From the NCBI GenBank assembly GCA_938037185.1, contig CALHQK010000099.1:1-27852 (forward strand): a DNA stretch of 27,852 nucleotides. Direction: 5' to 3'. The notes below the pieces were generated by a model. It saw only the letters and a program-made list of their open reading frames with translations, ran no database searches and had not been told where the DNA came from. The first letter of the stretch is position 1. Each line of letters opens with the position of its first letter. A program made the translations under genes and the position numbers. This document shows, in pieces, positions 14,767-20,978 of the stretch. This stretch comes from an uncultured Riemerella sp. (GTDB lineage Bacteria; Bacteroidota; Bacteroidia; Flavobacteriales; Weeksellaceae).

Positions 14767-16419
14767 TTAGTCTTCTTCTTTTTTCTTTTTAAAGAATTTT
14801 ACAAAATACTCCCAGCCGAAGAACAAAGTAAAGAGTATAACCGCAAGCCACCAATATGAGGCTTTATCTGCATTACCTGTGTTGGTTGCCTTAAACATTC
14901 TATCAAAACGCAGCTTCTTTCCATTAGCTTGATAATGAGACTGGTCGTTACTAAAAAGCCCTTCAATACTCATCCATGTAAACATAGGTTTGCCCACAAT
15001 ATGAGTTTCGGGAACAAATCCAAAATATCTGGAATCTAAAGAAGCATCCCGATTGTCCCCCATCATAAAGTAATAATCCTGTTTTACAGTATATTTATCC
15101 GTCTTTTCTCCATTGATATAAATAGCTCCGCCCTTGTATTCTAAAATATTTCCTTCATATTTTGTAATTAAAGTCCTATATTCTGGCAGATTTTCCTGTG
15201 TGAGCGTAATAACATCTCCTTTTTTAGGTATTCGTAATGGACCATACCAATCCTTATTCCAATCTTTGTTAAATGGAAATATGGAAGATGAATAGTTTAT
15301 TTTTTTACTCTCTACATAAACACCTTCTCTTTTAGATGCTTCAAGATTAAGATAATGTGCAACATCTTTCACTCCTTTTTCCTGAATTTTAGGCGTTACA
15401 GAGATAACTTCTGGTATCTGCTTGATTTCCTCTACCAACTGTGATGTAAGCCCACTGAAATAATAGATATATTCTCCTTTTGAGTTCTGCCCTCTTTCTA
15501 CCACAGGAAGGAAGCCCAGATATTTATACAAACTTGGAATATCTAATGGTGAAGATGCTGCTACATCATAAGACTGCTGCATTTCGGCATCGCCCATTAC
15601 CTCTTCTGGTTTTCCATTTATAAATAATTTTCCGCCTTTTATTTCCAATACATCTCCAGCTACAGCTACGGCTCTTTTTACATAAGAATCTTTTCTGTCA
15701 ATGGATACATGCACACTGTCATCTGGATAGTTAAATACCACAATATCATTTCTCTGCACACTATCCCAGCCTGGAAGCCTCCAATATGGTAGCTTCACAG
15801 CTTCTACATAAGATTTCGGGTCGTCTTTTGGGTTTCCTTTCTCTCCTGTATCCCAAATAGTTCCTTGTAAAAATGGTAAAGCCAAAGGTCTCATTGGCAT
15901 TCTATAACCGTAGCTTAATTTATTCACAAAGAGAAAATCGCCTACCAACAATGTCCGCTCCATGGACCCCGTAGGAATACCGAACGGCTGAAAAGAAAAA
16001 GTATGCACAAGCGTAGCAAAAACCACAGCATAAGTGAGAGAACCTAAAACCGTTTCTTTTCTGTCATCTTCGTCATAATCTTTAATTATCCTAACATCCG
16101 ATGAATAATTAACCACCGCCATATAAATAAATGGGAACACGATAGTTAAAAGCTTCTGCCCAATGCTATCTCTTCCAAATTTTTTCATTAAAAATAAATG
16201 AAAAATCGTCATCATGATAGTCCCCACAATGGGAAAATAAGCCAAAACTACCCACCATTTTGGGTGTTTAGTCTCTTTAAGAACAATAAAATAATTATAA
16301 AACGGAACAAAAGCCACTAATGGACTGTATCCCAATTTTTTAAATAATTTCCAAGTAGAAACACCCATTAATACACTCAGTATCAGTATATAAAGGGCAT
16401 AAGTTAATAAATAATTCAT
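14767..16419 (-). CDS. lepB: Signal peptidase I, long Bacteroidota form
   Basis: The membrane enzyme removes signal peptides from secreted proteins. The catalytic serine is S152 in IPTGSMERTLLVGDFLFVNK. The general base is K248 in DSYVKRAVAVAGD. The later box MMGDNRDASLDSRYFGFV is intact. The N-terminus has several hydrophobic helices before the active site, and one more helix lies near the C-terminus (WWLAVILFTLFFGWEYFV) before a lysine-rich end. About 170 residues are inserted between the lysine box and the GDNRD box, containing a second lysine-box-like ILEYKGGAIYING. This makes it 550 residues, far longer than many proteobacterial enzymes but usual for this phylum. It is the last gene of the parA-parB-DUF5683-dapB-lepB cluster. 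Confidence 0.96.
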   Translation of the reverse strand: MNYLLTYALYILILSVLMGVSTWKLFKKLGYSPLVAFVPFYNYFIVLKETKHPKWWVVLAYFPIVGTIMMTIFHLFLMKKFGRDSIGQKLLTIVFPFIYMAVVNYSSDVRIIKDYDEDDRKETVLGSLTYAVVFATLVHTFSFQPFGIPTGSMERTLLVGDFLFVNKLSYGYRMPMRPLALPFLQGTIWDTGEKGNPKDDPKSYVEAVKLPYWRLPGWDSVQRNDIVVFNYPDDSVHVSIDRKDSYVKRAVAVAGDVLEIKGGKLFINGKPEEVMGDAEMQQSYDVAASSPLDIPSLYKYLGFLPVVERGQNSKGEYIYYFSGLTSQLVEEIKQIPEVISVTPKIQEKGVKDVAHYLNLEASKREGVYVESKKINYSSSIFPFNKDWNKDWYGPLRIPKKGDVITLTQENLPEYRTLITKYEGNILEYKGGAIYINGEKTDKYTVKQDYYFMMGDNRDASLDSRYFGFVPETHIVGKPMFTWMSIEGLFSNDQSHYQANGKKLRFDRMFKATNTGNADKASYWWLAVILFTLFFGWEYFVKFFKKKKEED

Positions 16420-16442
16420 ATTTTCTAATTTAATAAAACAAC

Positions 16443-16464
16443 CTAATGATTATCAATCATTTAG
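16443..16464 (-). terminator. Weak stem-loop between dapB and lepB
   Basis: AATGATT at 16445-16451 pairs with AATCATT at 16455-16461 over a three-base loop, and minus-strand AGGTTGTTTT follows. The A/T-only stem is weak. It might lower read-through from dapB into lepB or act as an mRNA processing element. Confidence 0.3.
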
Positions 16465-16465
16465 T

Positions 16466-17167
16466 TTATAATCCTAAAACTTCTTTCATTCCGAAGTTTC
16501 CTTTTTTTCCTAAAATCCATTCTGCTGCAACAACAGCCCCTAATGCAAAACCATTTCTATTAAAAGCTGTATGCTTTATTTCTATTTCATCTACATTAGA
16601 ATGATATTTAACACTATGTGTTCCAGGTACTTCATCCTTTCTAACAGCATAAATTCCCAATTCTGCCCCAAGTGTCTCATCCAGCTTCCACGACTGATAA
16701 TTAGAATGTTCTATAACCGCTTGCGCCAGAGAAATAGCCGTTCCGCTAGGAGCATCCAGTTTATGAACATGATGAATTTCCTCAAGCTGGCACAAATAAT
16801 CATTGCCAAAAGGCTTCATTAATTGCGCTAATTTTTCATTCAAGGCAAAAAATAAATTTACCCCCAAACTAAAATTAGAACCATACAAAAATGCCGATTC
16901 ATTTTCGATACAAATTCTTTCTATTTCTGGCTTTTTTTCAAGCCATCCGGTGGTACCGCACACTACGGGAATGCCATTTTCAAGGCAGAATTTAATATTT
17001 CCAAAAGCAGATTCAGGGCTGGAAAATTCTATAACCACATCAGGATTGTTCAAATTTTCCAAAGTGGGAGATTCATTCAGCCGAGCCACAACCTGATGTC
17101 CTCTGTCTTGGGCTGTTTTGTCAATAATCTGCCCCATTTTACCGTATCCTACTAATGCTATTTTCAT
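16466..17167 (-). CDS. dapB: 4-hydroxy-tetrahydrodipicolinate reductase
   Basis: The enzyme uses NAD(P)H to make tetrahydrodipicolinate in the diaminopimelate/lysine pathway, which feeds peptidoglycan. In the 233 residues I see the nucleotide-binding VGYGKMG at 6-12 and CGTTGW in the middle. SNFSLGVNLFF follows, and then EEIHHVHKLDAPSGTA with the catalytic histidine and lysine. The protein is shorter than proteobacterial forms, as expected in this phylum. The ATG at 17167 is preferred to a TTG one codon earlier. Nine bases separate it from the DUF5683 gene, so it is in the same operon. No other dap gene is in the window. Confidence 0.96.
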   Translation of the reverse strand: MKIALVGYGKMGQIIDKTAQDRGHQVVARLNESPTLENLNNPDVVIEFSSPESAFGNIKFCLENGIPVVCGTTGWLEKKPEIERICIENESAFLYGSNFSLGVNLFFALNEKLAQLMKPFGNDYLCQLEEIHHVHKLDAPSGTAISLAQAVIEHSNYQSWKLDETLGAELGIYAVRKDEVPGTHSVKYHSNVDEIEIKHTAFNRNGFALGAVVAAEWILGKKGNFGMKEVLGL

Positions 17168-17176
17168 CAATTTTAT

Positions 17177-17770
17177 TTAAAATTTATAACTCAAAGAAAG
17201 CCCCGCTTTTACGGAATAATCCATCCCCGAATAATCGTTCAAAATAGTAGGAGAAAGGGCTAAATCAGGGTCTTTTCTTCCCTCATAAAGATGAGCATCT
17301 ACCACCGCATCTACAATATTGAGAAGATAAACCGCCGCTGTGATGGCGATAGCATAATCTCTATACCGCCTCCTGCTGTCTTGGGTATTCCCCAAAGCCG
17401 TCCTTAAATCTACTCCCGTAATGCCCGAAAACTCGTGAGGCTGGCCATTTAGTTCCGCTTCAAAGGCATTTTTATATCTTTTATACTGCTTCTGATTCCA
17501 GATAATAAAACCTATTCCTGTCCCAATAGCACCCCACACAATGGGAATTTTCCAATATTTCCGGTTGTAATACTGCCCCCAGCCAGGTATTACAGCAGAC
17601 CGCCATCCCGCTTTTCTTGGGCTGTAGCGTATAGAAGCGGCATTCTGATGCATGCTTTCTATATCTGCTGCTATATCTTTTTCTGTCTGCAAAGAATCCA
17701 AACTCTTGATTTCCTGAGAAAAAGAAATTTGAAAAATGCTAACGAGTAGAAATGCTAAGATTTTCTTCAT
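17177..17770 (-). CDS. DUF5683 family protein with signal peptide
   Basis: The 197-residue protein has a signal peptide (MKKILAFLLVSIFQISFSQ). RKAGWRSAVIPGWGQYYNRKYWKIPIVW then marks DUF5683, a family found in Bacteroidota next to parB. Two hydrophobic helices follow (WGAIGTGIGFIIW and AIAITAAVYLLNIVDAVVDAHL), and the end SVKAGLSLSYKF resembles a last outer-membrane strand. The family has no established function; location is the envelope. It sits nine bases from parB and nine from dapB, so expression is surely coupled. Confidence 0.88.
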   Translation of the reverse strand: MKKILAFLLVSIFQISFSQEIKSLDSLQTEKDIAADIESMHQNAASIRYSPRKAGWRSAVIPGWGQYYNRKYWKIPIVWGAIGTGIGFIIWNQKQYKRYKNAFEAELNGQPHEFSGITGVDLRTALGNTQDSRRRYRDYAIAITAAVYLLNIVDAVVDAHLYEGRKDPDLALSPTILNDYSGMDYSVKAGLSLSYKF

Positions 17771-17779
17771 CTTAAAAGT

Positions 17780-18658
17780 TTAACTGAAATGAGAAAGGAT
17801 TTTCTCTAATTCGCTTTCATTAGAAAAATTCAATACAATTTTTCCTTTATTTCCTTTTGCCGAAGATTTTATTTCAACTTTTACAGCCAAAGCATCTGCT
17901 AATGATTTTTCGGCTTTTCTTAAATTATGCGGAAGCTCTTTTGGTGCAGCTGCTTGTTTAGGATTTTTAAGTTTTTTAGCCAACTCTTCCGCCTGTCTTA
18001 CATTCAGTTTTTCATTAATTATTTTTTTAAATAAAATCTTCTGATTATCAATGTCTTCCAAACTAATGATAGCCCTACCATGCCCCGCGGAAATGATACC
18101 TTCTCTCACAGCCTGCTGCACATCTGGACTGAGCCTTAGAAGGCGAAGAGAATTCGTAATCGTACTTCTTTCTTTTCCAACTCTTTGACTTAGAGAATCT
18201 TGTGTCAATCCTATTTCCTCTAACAGCCTTTGGTAAGTCAAAGCAACTTCTATTGGATCAAGGTCTTCTCTCTGGATATTTTCTACCAATGCCATTTCGA
18301 GAAGCTCTTGGTCATTCACCAAACGAATATACGCTGGAATGGTCTTTAAACCAGCTAATTTAGAAGCTCTGTATCTTCGCTCTCCGGAAATAATTTTGTA
18401 TTTCTGCCCTTCCTTTCTTACAGTAATCGGCTGGATAATTCCTAAGACTTTTATTGACTCTGATAACTCCTGCAACGCCTTTTCATCAAAATGAGTTCTT
18501 GGCTGGTCTGGATTAGGGAAAATGTCTTCAATCGGAACTTCCATAATGTTTCCCACCAGCGCCTCCGCTCCTGTATCTGTTGCGGTCTGCACGGCTTTGG
18601 TTTCTGCACTTAGGATTGCTCCTAAACCTCGCCCCATCGCCCTTTTCTTATCTCTCAT
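17780..18658 (-). CDS. parB: Chromosome partitioning protein ParB
   Basis: The 292-residue DNA-binding CTPase acts with ParA in chromosome segregation. The N-terminal MGRGLGAIL box, the IFPNPDQPRTHFD segment and the GERRYRA motif (residues 92-98, CTP/parS function) are all present. ENIQREDLDPIE comes next, then a helix-turn-helix at about 151-174 (LTQDSLSQRVGKERSTITNS). The C-terminal dimer domain is lysine-rich and ends KIVLNFSNESELEKILSHF. The gene is 30 bases downstream of parA. I found no parS-like palindrome in the window, so the cognate site is likely elsewhere near the origin. Confidence 0.97.
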   Translation of the reverse strand: MRDKKRAMGRGLGAILSAETKAVQTATDTGAEALVGNIMEVPIEDIFPNPDQPRTHFDEKALQELSESIKVLGIIQPITVRKEGQKYKIISGERRYRASKLAGLKTIPAYIRLVNDQELLEMALVENIQREDLDPIEVALTYQRLLEEIGLTQDSLSQRVGKERSTITNSLRLLRLSPDVQQAVREGIISAGHGRAIISLEDIDNQKILFKKIINEKLNVRQAEELAKKLKNPKQAAAPKELPHNLRKAEKSLADALAVKVEIKSSAKGNKGKIVLNFSNESELEKILSHFS

Positions 18659-18688
18659 ATGGTTTTAATATTTTGAACTTATTGTTCT

Positions 18689-19498
18689 TTATTTCTGTTT
18701 TTTACTCTTAGAAGAAGTTTTTTCTTTCTTAGGAATCTGCTGTTCATTTTTAAGCAAAACCTCCTCTGCCAACTGGATATATTGCACTGCTCCTTTGCTT
18801 TCTGCATCGTATTTCAAGATGCTTTCTCCAAAACTCGGTGCTTCGCTCAATCTTGTATTTCGGCTGATGACAGTCTCGAAAACAATTTCTGGGAAATGAG
18901 AGTTAATCTCTTCCACCACTTGATTTGAAAGCCTTAGACGGGAGTCAAACATTGTGAGCAGCAAGCCTTCTATATCGAGACTTGGATTGTGTATCTTCTG
19001 TATATTTTTTATTGTATTCAATAGTTTGCCGAGCCCCTCCAGAGCAAAATATTCACATTGTATCGGTATAATCACAGAGTCTGCTGCTGTAAGGGCATTA
19101 ATAGTGATAAGCCCTAAACTCGGCGCACAATCTATAATGATATAGTCATACTCATCTTTTACAGGTGCCAAAGCCTCTTTGAGCATATATTCCCTATTAT
19201 CCTTGTCTACAAGTTCAATTTCTGCAGCCACCAAATCTATGTGAGAAGGGATAATATCCACATTAGGTGAAGTAGTCGGCTGGATGCACTCCCGCACTCC
19301 CGCACTATGCTCCAGCAAATGATAAGTAGAAAAATTCACTTCCTCTACTCCCAATCCTGAAGTAGCATTTGCCTGAGGATCAGCATCTATCAGAAGAACT
19401 TTCTTTTCTAAAACACCTAATGCAGAAGCGAGATTGACAGATGTTGTCGTTTTTCCCACTCCTCCTTTTTGGTTTGCAACGCCAATAATTTTTCCCAT
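18689..19498 (-). CDS. parA: Chromosome partitioning ATPase ParA
   Basis: The 269-residue deviant Walker ATPase binds DNA non-specifically and is stimulated by ParB. KGGVGKTT at residues 11-18 is the signature P-loop, with two lysines. DADPQANATSGLG is the switch/Walker A' segment, and YIIIDCAPSLGL is Walker B. The tail after residue 250 is lysine- and serine-rich (KKEKTSSKSKKQK), which may aid DNA binding. The promoter is good and decides the start: the ATG at 19498 lies about 13 bases after the predicted transcription start. It is the first gene of the five-gene cluster down to lepB. Confidence 0.97.
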   Translation of the reverse strand: MGKIIGVANQKGGVGKTTTSVNLASALGVLEKKVLLIDADPQANATSGLGVEEVNFSTYHLLEHSAGVRECIQPTTSPNVDIIPSHIDLVAAEIELVDKDNREYMLKEALAPVKDEYDYIIIDCAPSLGLITINALTAADSVIIPIQCEYFALEGLGKLLNTIKNIQKIHNPSLDIEGLLLTMFDSRLRLSNQVVEEINSHFPEIVFETVISRNTRLSEAPSFGESILKYDAESKGAVQYIQLAEEVLLKNEQQIPKKEKTSSKSKKQK

Positions 19499-19516
19499 TT
19501 TTAAAATTTAAGAAAC

Positions 19517-19545
19517 CAAAAATACAATTATTTTTAAAGTCACAA
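19517..19545 (-). promoter_or_regulatory. parA operon promoter (TTG-N18-TATTTTTG)
   Basis: Minus strand: TTG at 19543-19545, 18 bases, then TATTTTTG at 19517-19524. It fits the Bacteroidota consensus well and drives the parA-parB-DUF5683-dapB-lepB cluster. Confidence 0.65.
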
Positions 19546-19624
19546 TATACTAAAATTTTCACAATTAACACAAAACACTAAAAACCAATGATTTAACACT
19601 TTAAAAAATTATCCACATATTTTT

Positions 19625-19632
19625 TATCTTTG
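19625..19632 (+). promoter_or_regulatory. -7 box (TATCTTTG) of prmC
   Basis: An exact TAnnTTTG overlaps the TTG codon at 19630, where a longer open frame would begin. This moves the real start to the ATG at 19660. Confidence 0.5.
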
Positions 19633-19659
19633 TGGAATACTTTTTACAAATCCAACTTG

Positions 19660-20502
19660 ATGACTTTACAAGAACTTAAAAATCTATTTAAAAAGGAGCT
19701 TGAAAATATTTACACATTATCAGAAAGTTTAGAGCTTTTCTACATTTTTTCTGAAAAATTTTTAGAACTCAGCAAACTTGATTTACAAAAAATCCCACAA
19801 AAAGAAATTTCCAGCGAAAAGGTAAAACTTTTTTCATCTGCAATCGCAGAACTTAAAATAGGAAAACCCTATCAGCAGATTTTAGGAGAAGCTTTTTTCT
19901 ACAGAAACCGCTTCTTTATTGATGAAAATGTCCTTATCCCACGCCCAGAAACAGAGGAATTGGTGGATTTAATCATAAAAAAATTATGTCATAATTCTAC
20001 TTCTCTTAAAATTTTAGACATCGGAACAGGCAGCGGATGCATCCCGATTACTTTGGCAAAATCTCTACCTAACTCACAGATTACCAGTATAGATATTTCT
20101 CCAAAAGCACTAAACATCGCTAGAAAAAACGCCGATTTTTACAAAGTGAATATCAATTTTGTCCTGAAAGATTATTTAAATGAAAAACTTGATGATGTTT
20201 ATGATATTATTGTAAGCAATCCACCTTATATAGGCACTTCGGAAGAAGAGGAAATCCCGCCGTCTGTTAAAAACTTTGAACCTAAAACAGCCCTTTTCGC
20301 TCCACCAGAGAGCGTTTTGGCATTTTATGAAAAAATCGCGAAAGACTGCAAAAATCATCTTTCAGAAAAAGGAATGATTTTCCTTGAAATCAATCAGAAA
20401 TTAGGACAGCAAACGCTCAATTTATTCAAAAAAACACTTTCAAAAAGTGAAATATTAAAAGATTTATCTGGTAATGAGCGATTTATCATAGGAAATAAAT
20501 AA
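19660..20502 (+). CDS. prmC: Release factor glutamine methyltransferase
   Basis: The enzyme methylates the glutamine of the GGQ motif in peptide-chain release factors, using S-adenosylmethionine. The 280-residue product has the N-terminal helical domain with YQQILGEAFFYRNRFFIDENVLIPRPETEELVD. The SAM-binding motif I is ILDIGTGSGCIPITLA. The catalytic NPPY motif lies at residues 187-190. Length is normal. The start is the ATG at 19660, 28 bases after the -7 box; the ten extra residues of the longer frame would begin inside the promoter. It is transcribed alone, divergently from parA. It consumes SAM, but I see no link to the Met attenuators downstream. Confidence 0.95.
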   Translation: MTLQELKNLFKKELENIYTLSESLELFYIFSEKFLELSKLDLQKIPQKEISSEKVKLFSSAIAELKIGKPYQQILGEAFFYRNRFFIDENVLIPRPETEELVDLIIKKLCHNSTSLKILDIGTGSGCIPITLAKSLPNSQITSIDISPKALNIARKNADFYKVNINFVLKDYLNEKLDDVYDIIVSNPPYIGTSEEEEIPPSVKNFEPKTALFAPPESVLAFYEKIAKDCKNHLSEKGMIFLEINQKLGQQTLNLFKKTLSKSEILKDLSGNERFIIGNK

Positions 20503-20515
20503 TTTTAACAAAATT

Positions 20516-20547
20516 TTTGGTTAATTAAAAAAGTTTTTATATTTTTG
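20516..20547 (+). promoter_or_regulatory. Promoter of the attenuated SusCD operon (TTTG-N20-TATTTTTG)
   Basis: TTTG at 20516-20519 and TATTTTTG at 20540-20547 with 20 bases between make a near-ideal Bacteroidota promoter. Transcription should start near 20553, about 20 bases before leader ORF 1. I see no second promoter between the two attenuators, so one transcript probably has to pass both. Confidence 0.7.
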
Positions 20548-20573
20548 CATCATATTTAGACAAAAAAAGAATA

Positions 20574-20672
20574 ATGTTTAATCAATACAATCATACAAAA
20601 ACATCTAAACATACCATTATCATGTGTATGGATATGATGATGTGGGTTTTTAGAAAGCCGCAGTTTTTGTGA
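20574..20672 (+). CDS. Met-rich leader peptide 1 (32 aa)
   Basis: ATG to TGA encodes 32 residues. After a start rich in Asn, Thr, His and Lys come M17-C-M-D-M-M-M-W24, then V-F-R-K-P-Q-F-L. There are five internal Met codons within seven positions, encoded in the run at 20622-20642. The TGA stop (20670-20672) lies inside the RNA segment that can form either of two alternative helices. Position, size and codon run are those of an attenuation leader peptide; the peptide itself probably has no further function. A similar ORF recurs about 200 bases downstream, keeping MMMW and the following nucleotide block. Confidence 0.75.
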   Translation: MFNQYNHTKTSKHTIIMCMDMMMWVFRKPQFL

Positions 20673-20755
20673 TTGTAAAATGCGAAAAATTTTAAATAAA
20701 TTATAAAAAATCATCACAAGGGCTTCGGACAAAAAACCGAAGCCTTTTTATTTTT
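20588..20755 (+). promoter_or_regulatory. Attenuator 1: alternative helices and terminator
   Basis: Segment 1 (20588-20602, CAATCATACAAAAAC) pairs with segment 2 (20663-20675, GTTTTTGTGATTG) with a two-base bulge. Segment 2 extended to 20658-20673 pairs instead with segment 3 (20713-20728, ATCACAAGGGCTTCGG), 15 of 16 positions counting G-U. Segment 3 also forms the terminator: GGCTTCGG 20721-20728 with CCGAAGCC 20737-20744, then TTTTTATTTTT. A ribosome halted at the Met codons would block 1:2 and allow 2:3, giving read-through. One that reaches the stop codon covers segment 2, so 3:4 terminates. This is the classical attenuation arrangement. Confidence 0.8.
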
Positions 20756-20780
20756 AAACCAAACCTTAATAAATTAAAAA

Positions 20781-20885
20781 ATGTTAATAAATCTGAATCA
20801 TAAAAACCAAAATCTAACTTGTCAAATGATGGGAATGATGATGATGTGGCTTTGTAAAAAAACCGCAGTTTTTGTGATGGATTAA
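20781..20885 (+). CDS. Met-rich leader peptide 2 (34 aa)
   Basis: ATG to TAA encodes 34 residues. The N-terminal part (MLINLNHKNQNLTCQ) is Asn-rich. Then come M16-M-G-M-M-M-M-W23 and a short tail with one more Met at position 33. Six Met codons fall within seven positions, at 20826-20846. The nucleotide block after the Met run (CCGCAGTTTTTGTGAT) is identical to that of leader 1 but is read in another frame. This points to selection on the RNA, not on the tail peptide. It is read from the same transcript as leader 1. Confidence 0.75.
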   Translation: MLINLNHKNQNLTCQMMGMMMMWLCKKTAVFVMD

Positions 20886-20948
20886 AGTATTAAGTTTTCT
20901 TCATAATCATCATGAGAGCTTCGGTAAATACGCCGAAGTTCTTTTTTT
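20796..20948 (+). promoter_or_regulatory. Attenuator 2: alternative helices and terminator
   Basis: Segment 1 (20796-20807, AATCATAAAAAC) can form 11 pairs with segment 2 (from 20868, GTTTTTGTGAT). Segment 2 (20863-20883) can pair with segment 3 (20905-20924). CCGCAG faces CTTCGG with one mismatch, then 12 consecutive pairs follow including wobbles. The terminator is GAGCTTCGG 20916-20924 with CCGAAGTTC 20933-20941, then seven T. It differs from attenuator 1 at many bases yet keeps all three helices. The susC ATG is 30 bases after the T-tract. Confidence 0.8.
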
Positions 20949-20978
20949 GTAAGTAAAAAATTAACAATACTATATATA

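Noticed and set aside
17780..19629. parS site near parAB
   Set aside because: I looked for a 16-bp palindrome of the TGTTTCACGTGAAACA kind and found none in or around these genes.
20622..20645. Met/Cys-rich metal-binding peptide in leader 1
   Set aside because: Leader 2 keeps the Met codons but not the M-C-M-D arrangement, and the RNA pairing is what is conserved, so a codon-sensing role fits better.
20553..20978. SAM or cobalamin riboswitch before susC
   Set aside because: I see no conserved riboswitch core. The two translated leaders with competing helices explain the terminators better.
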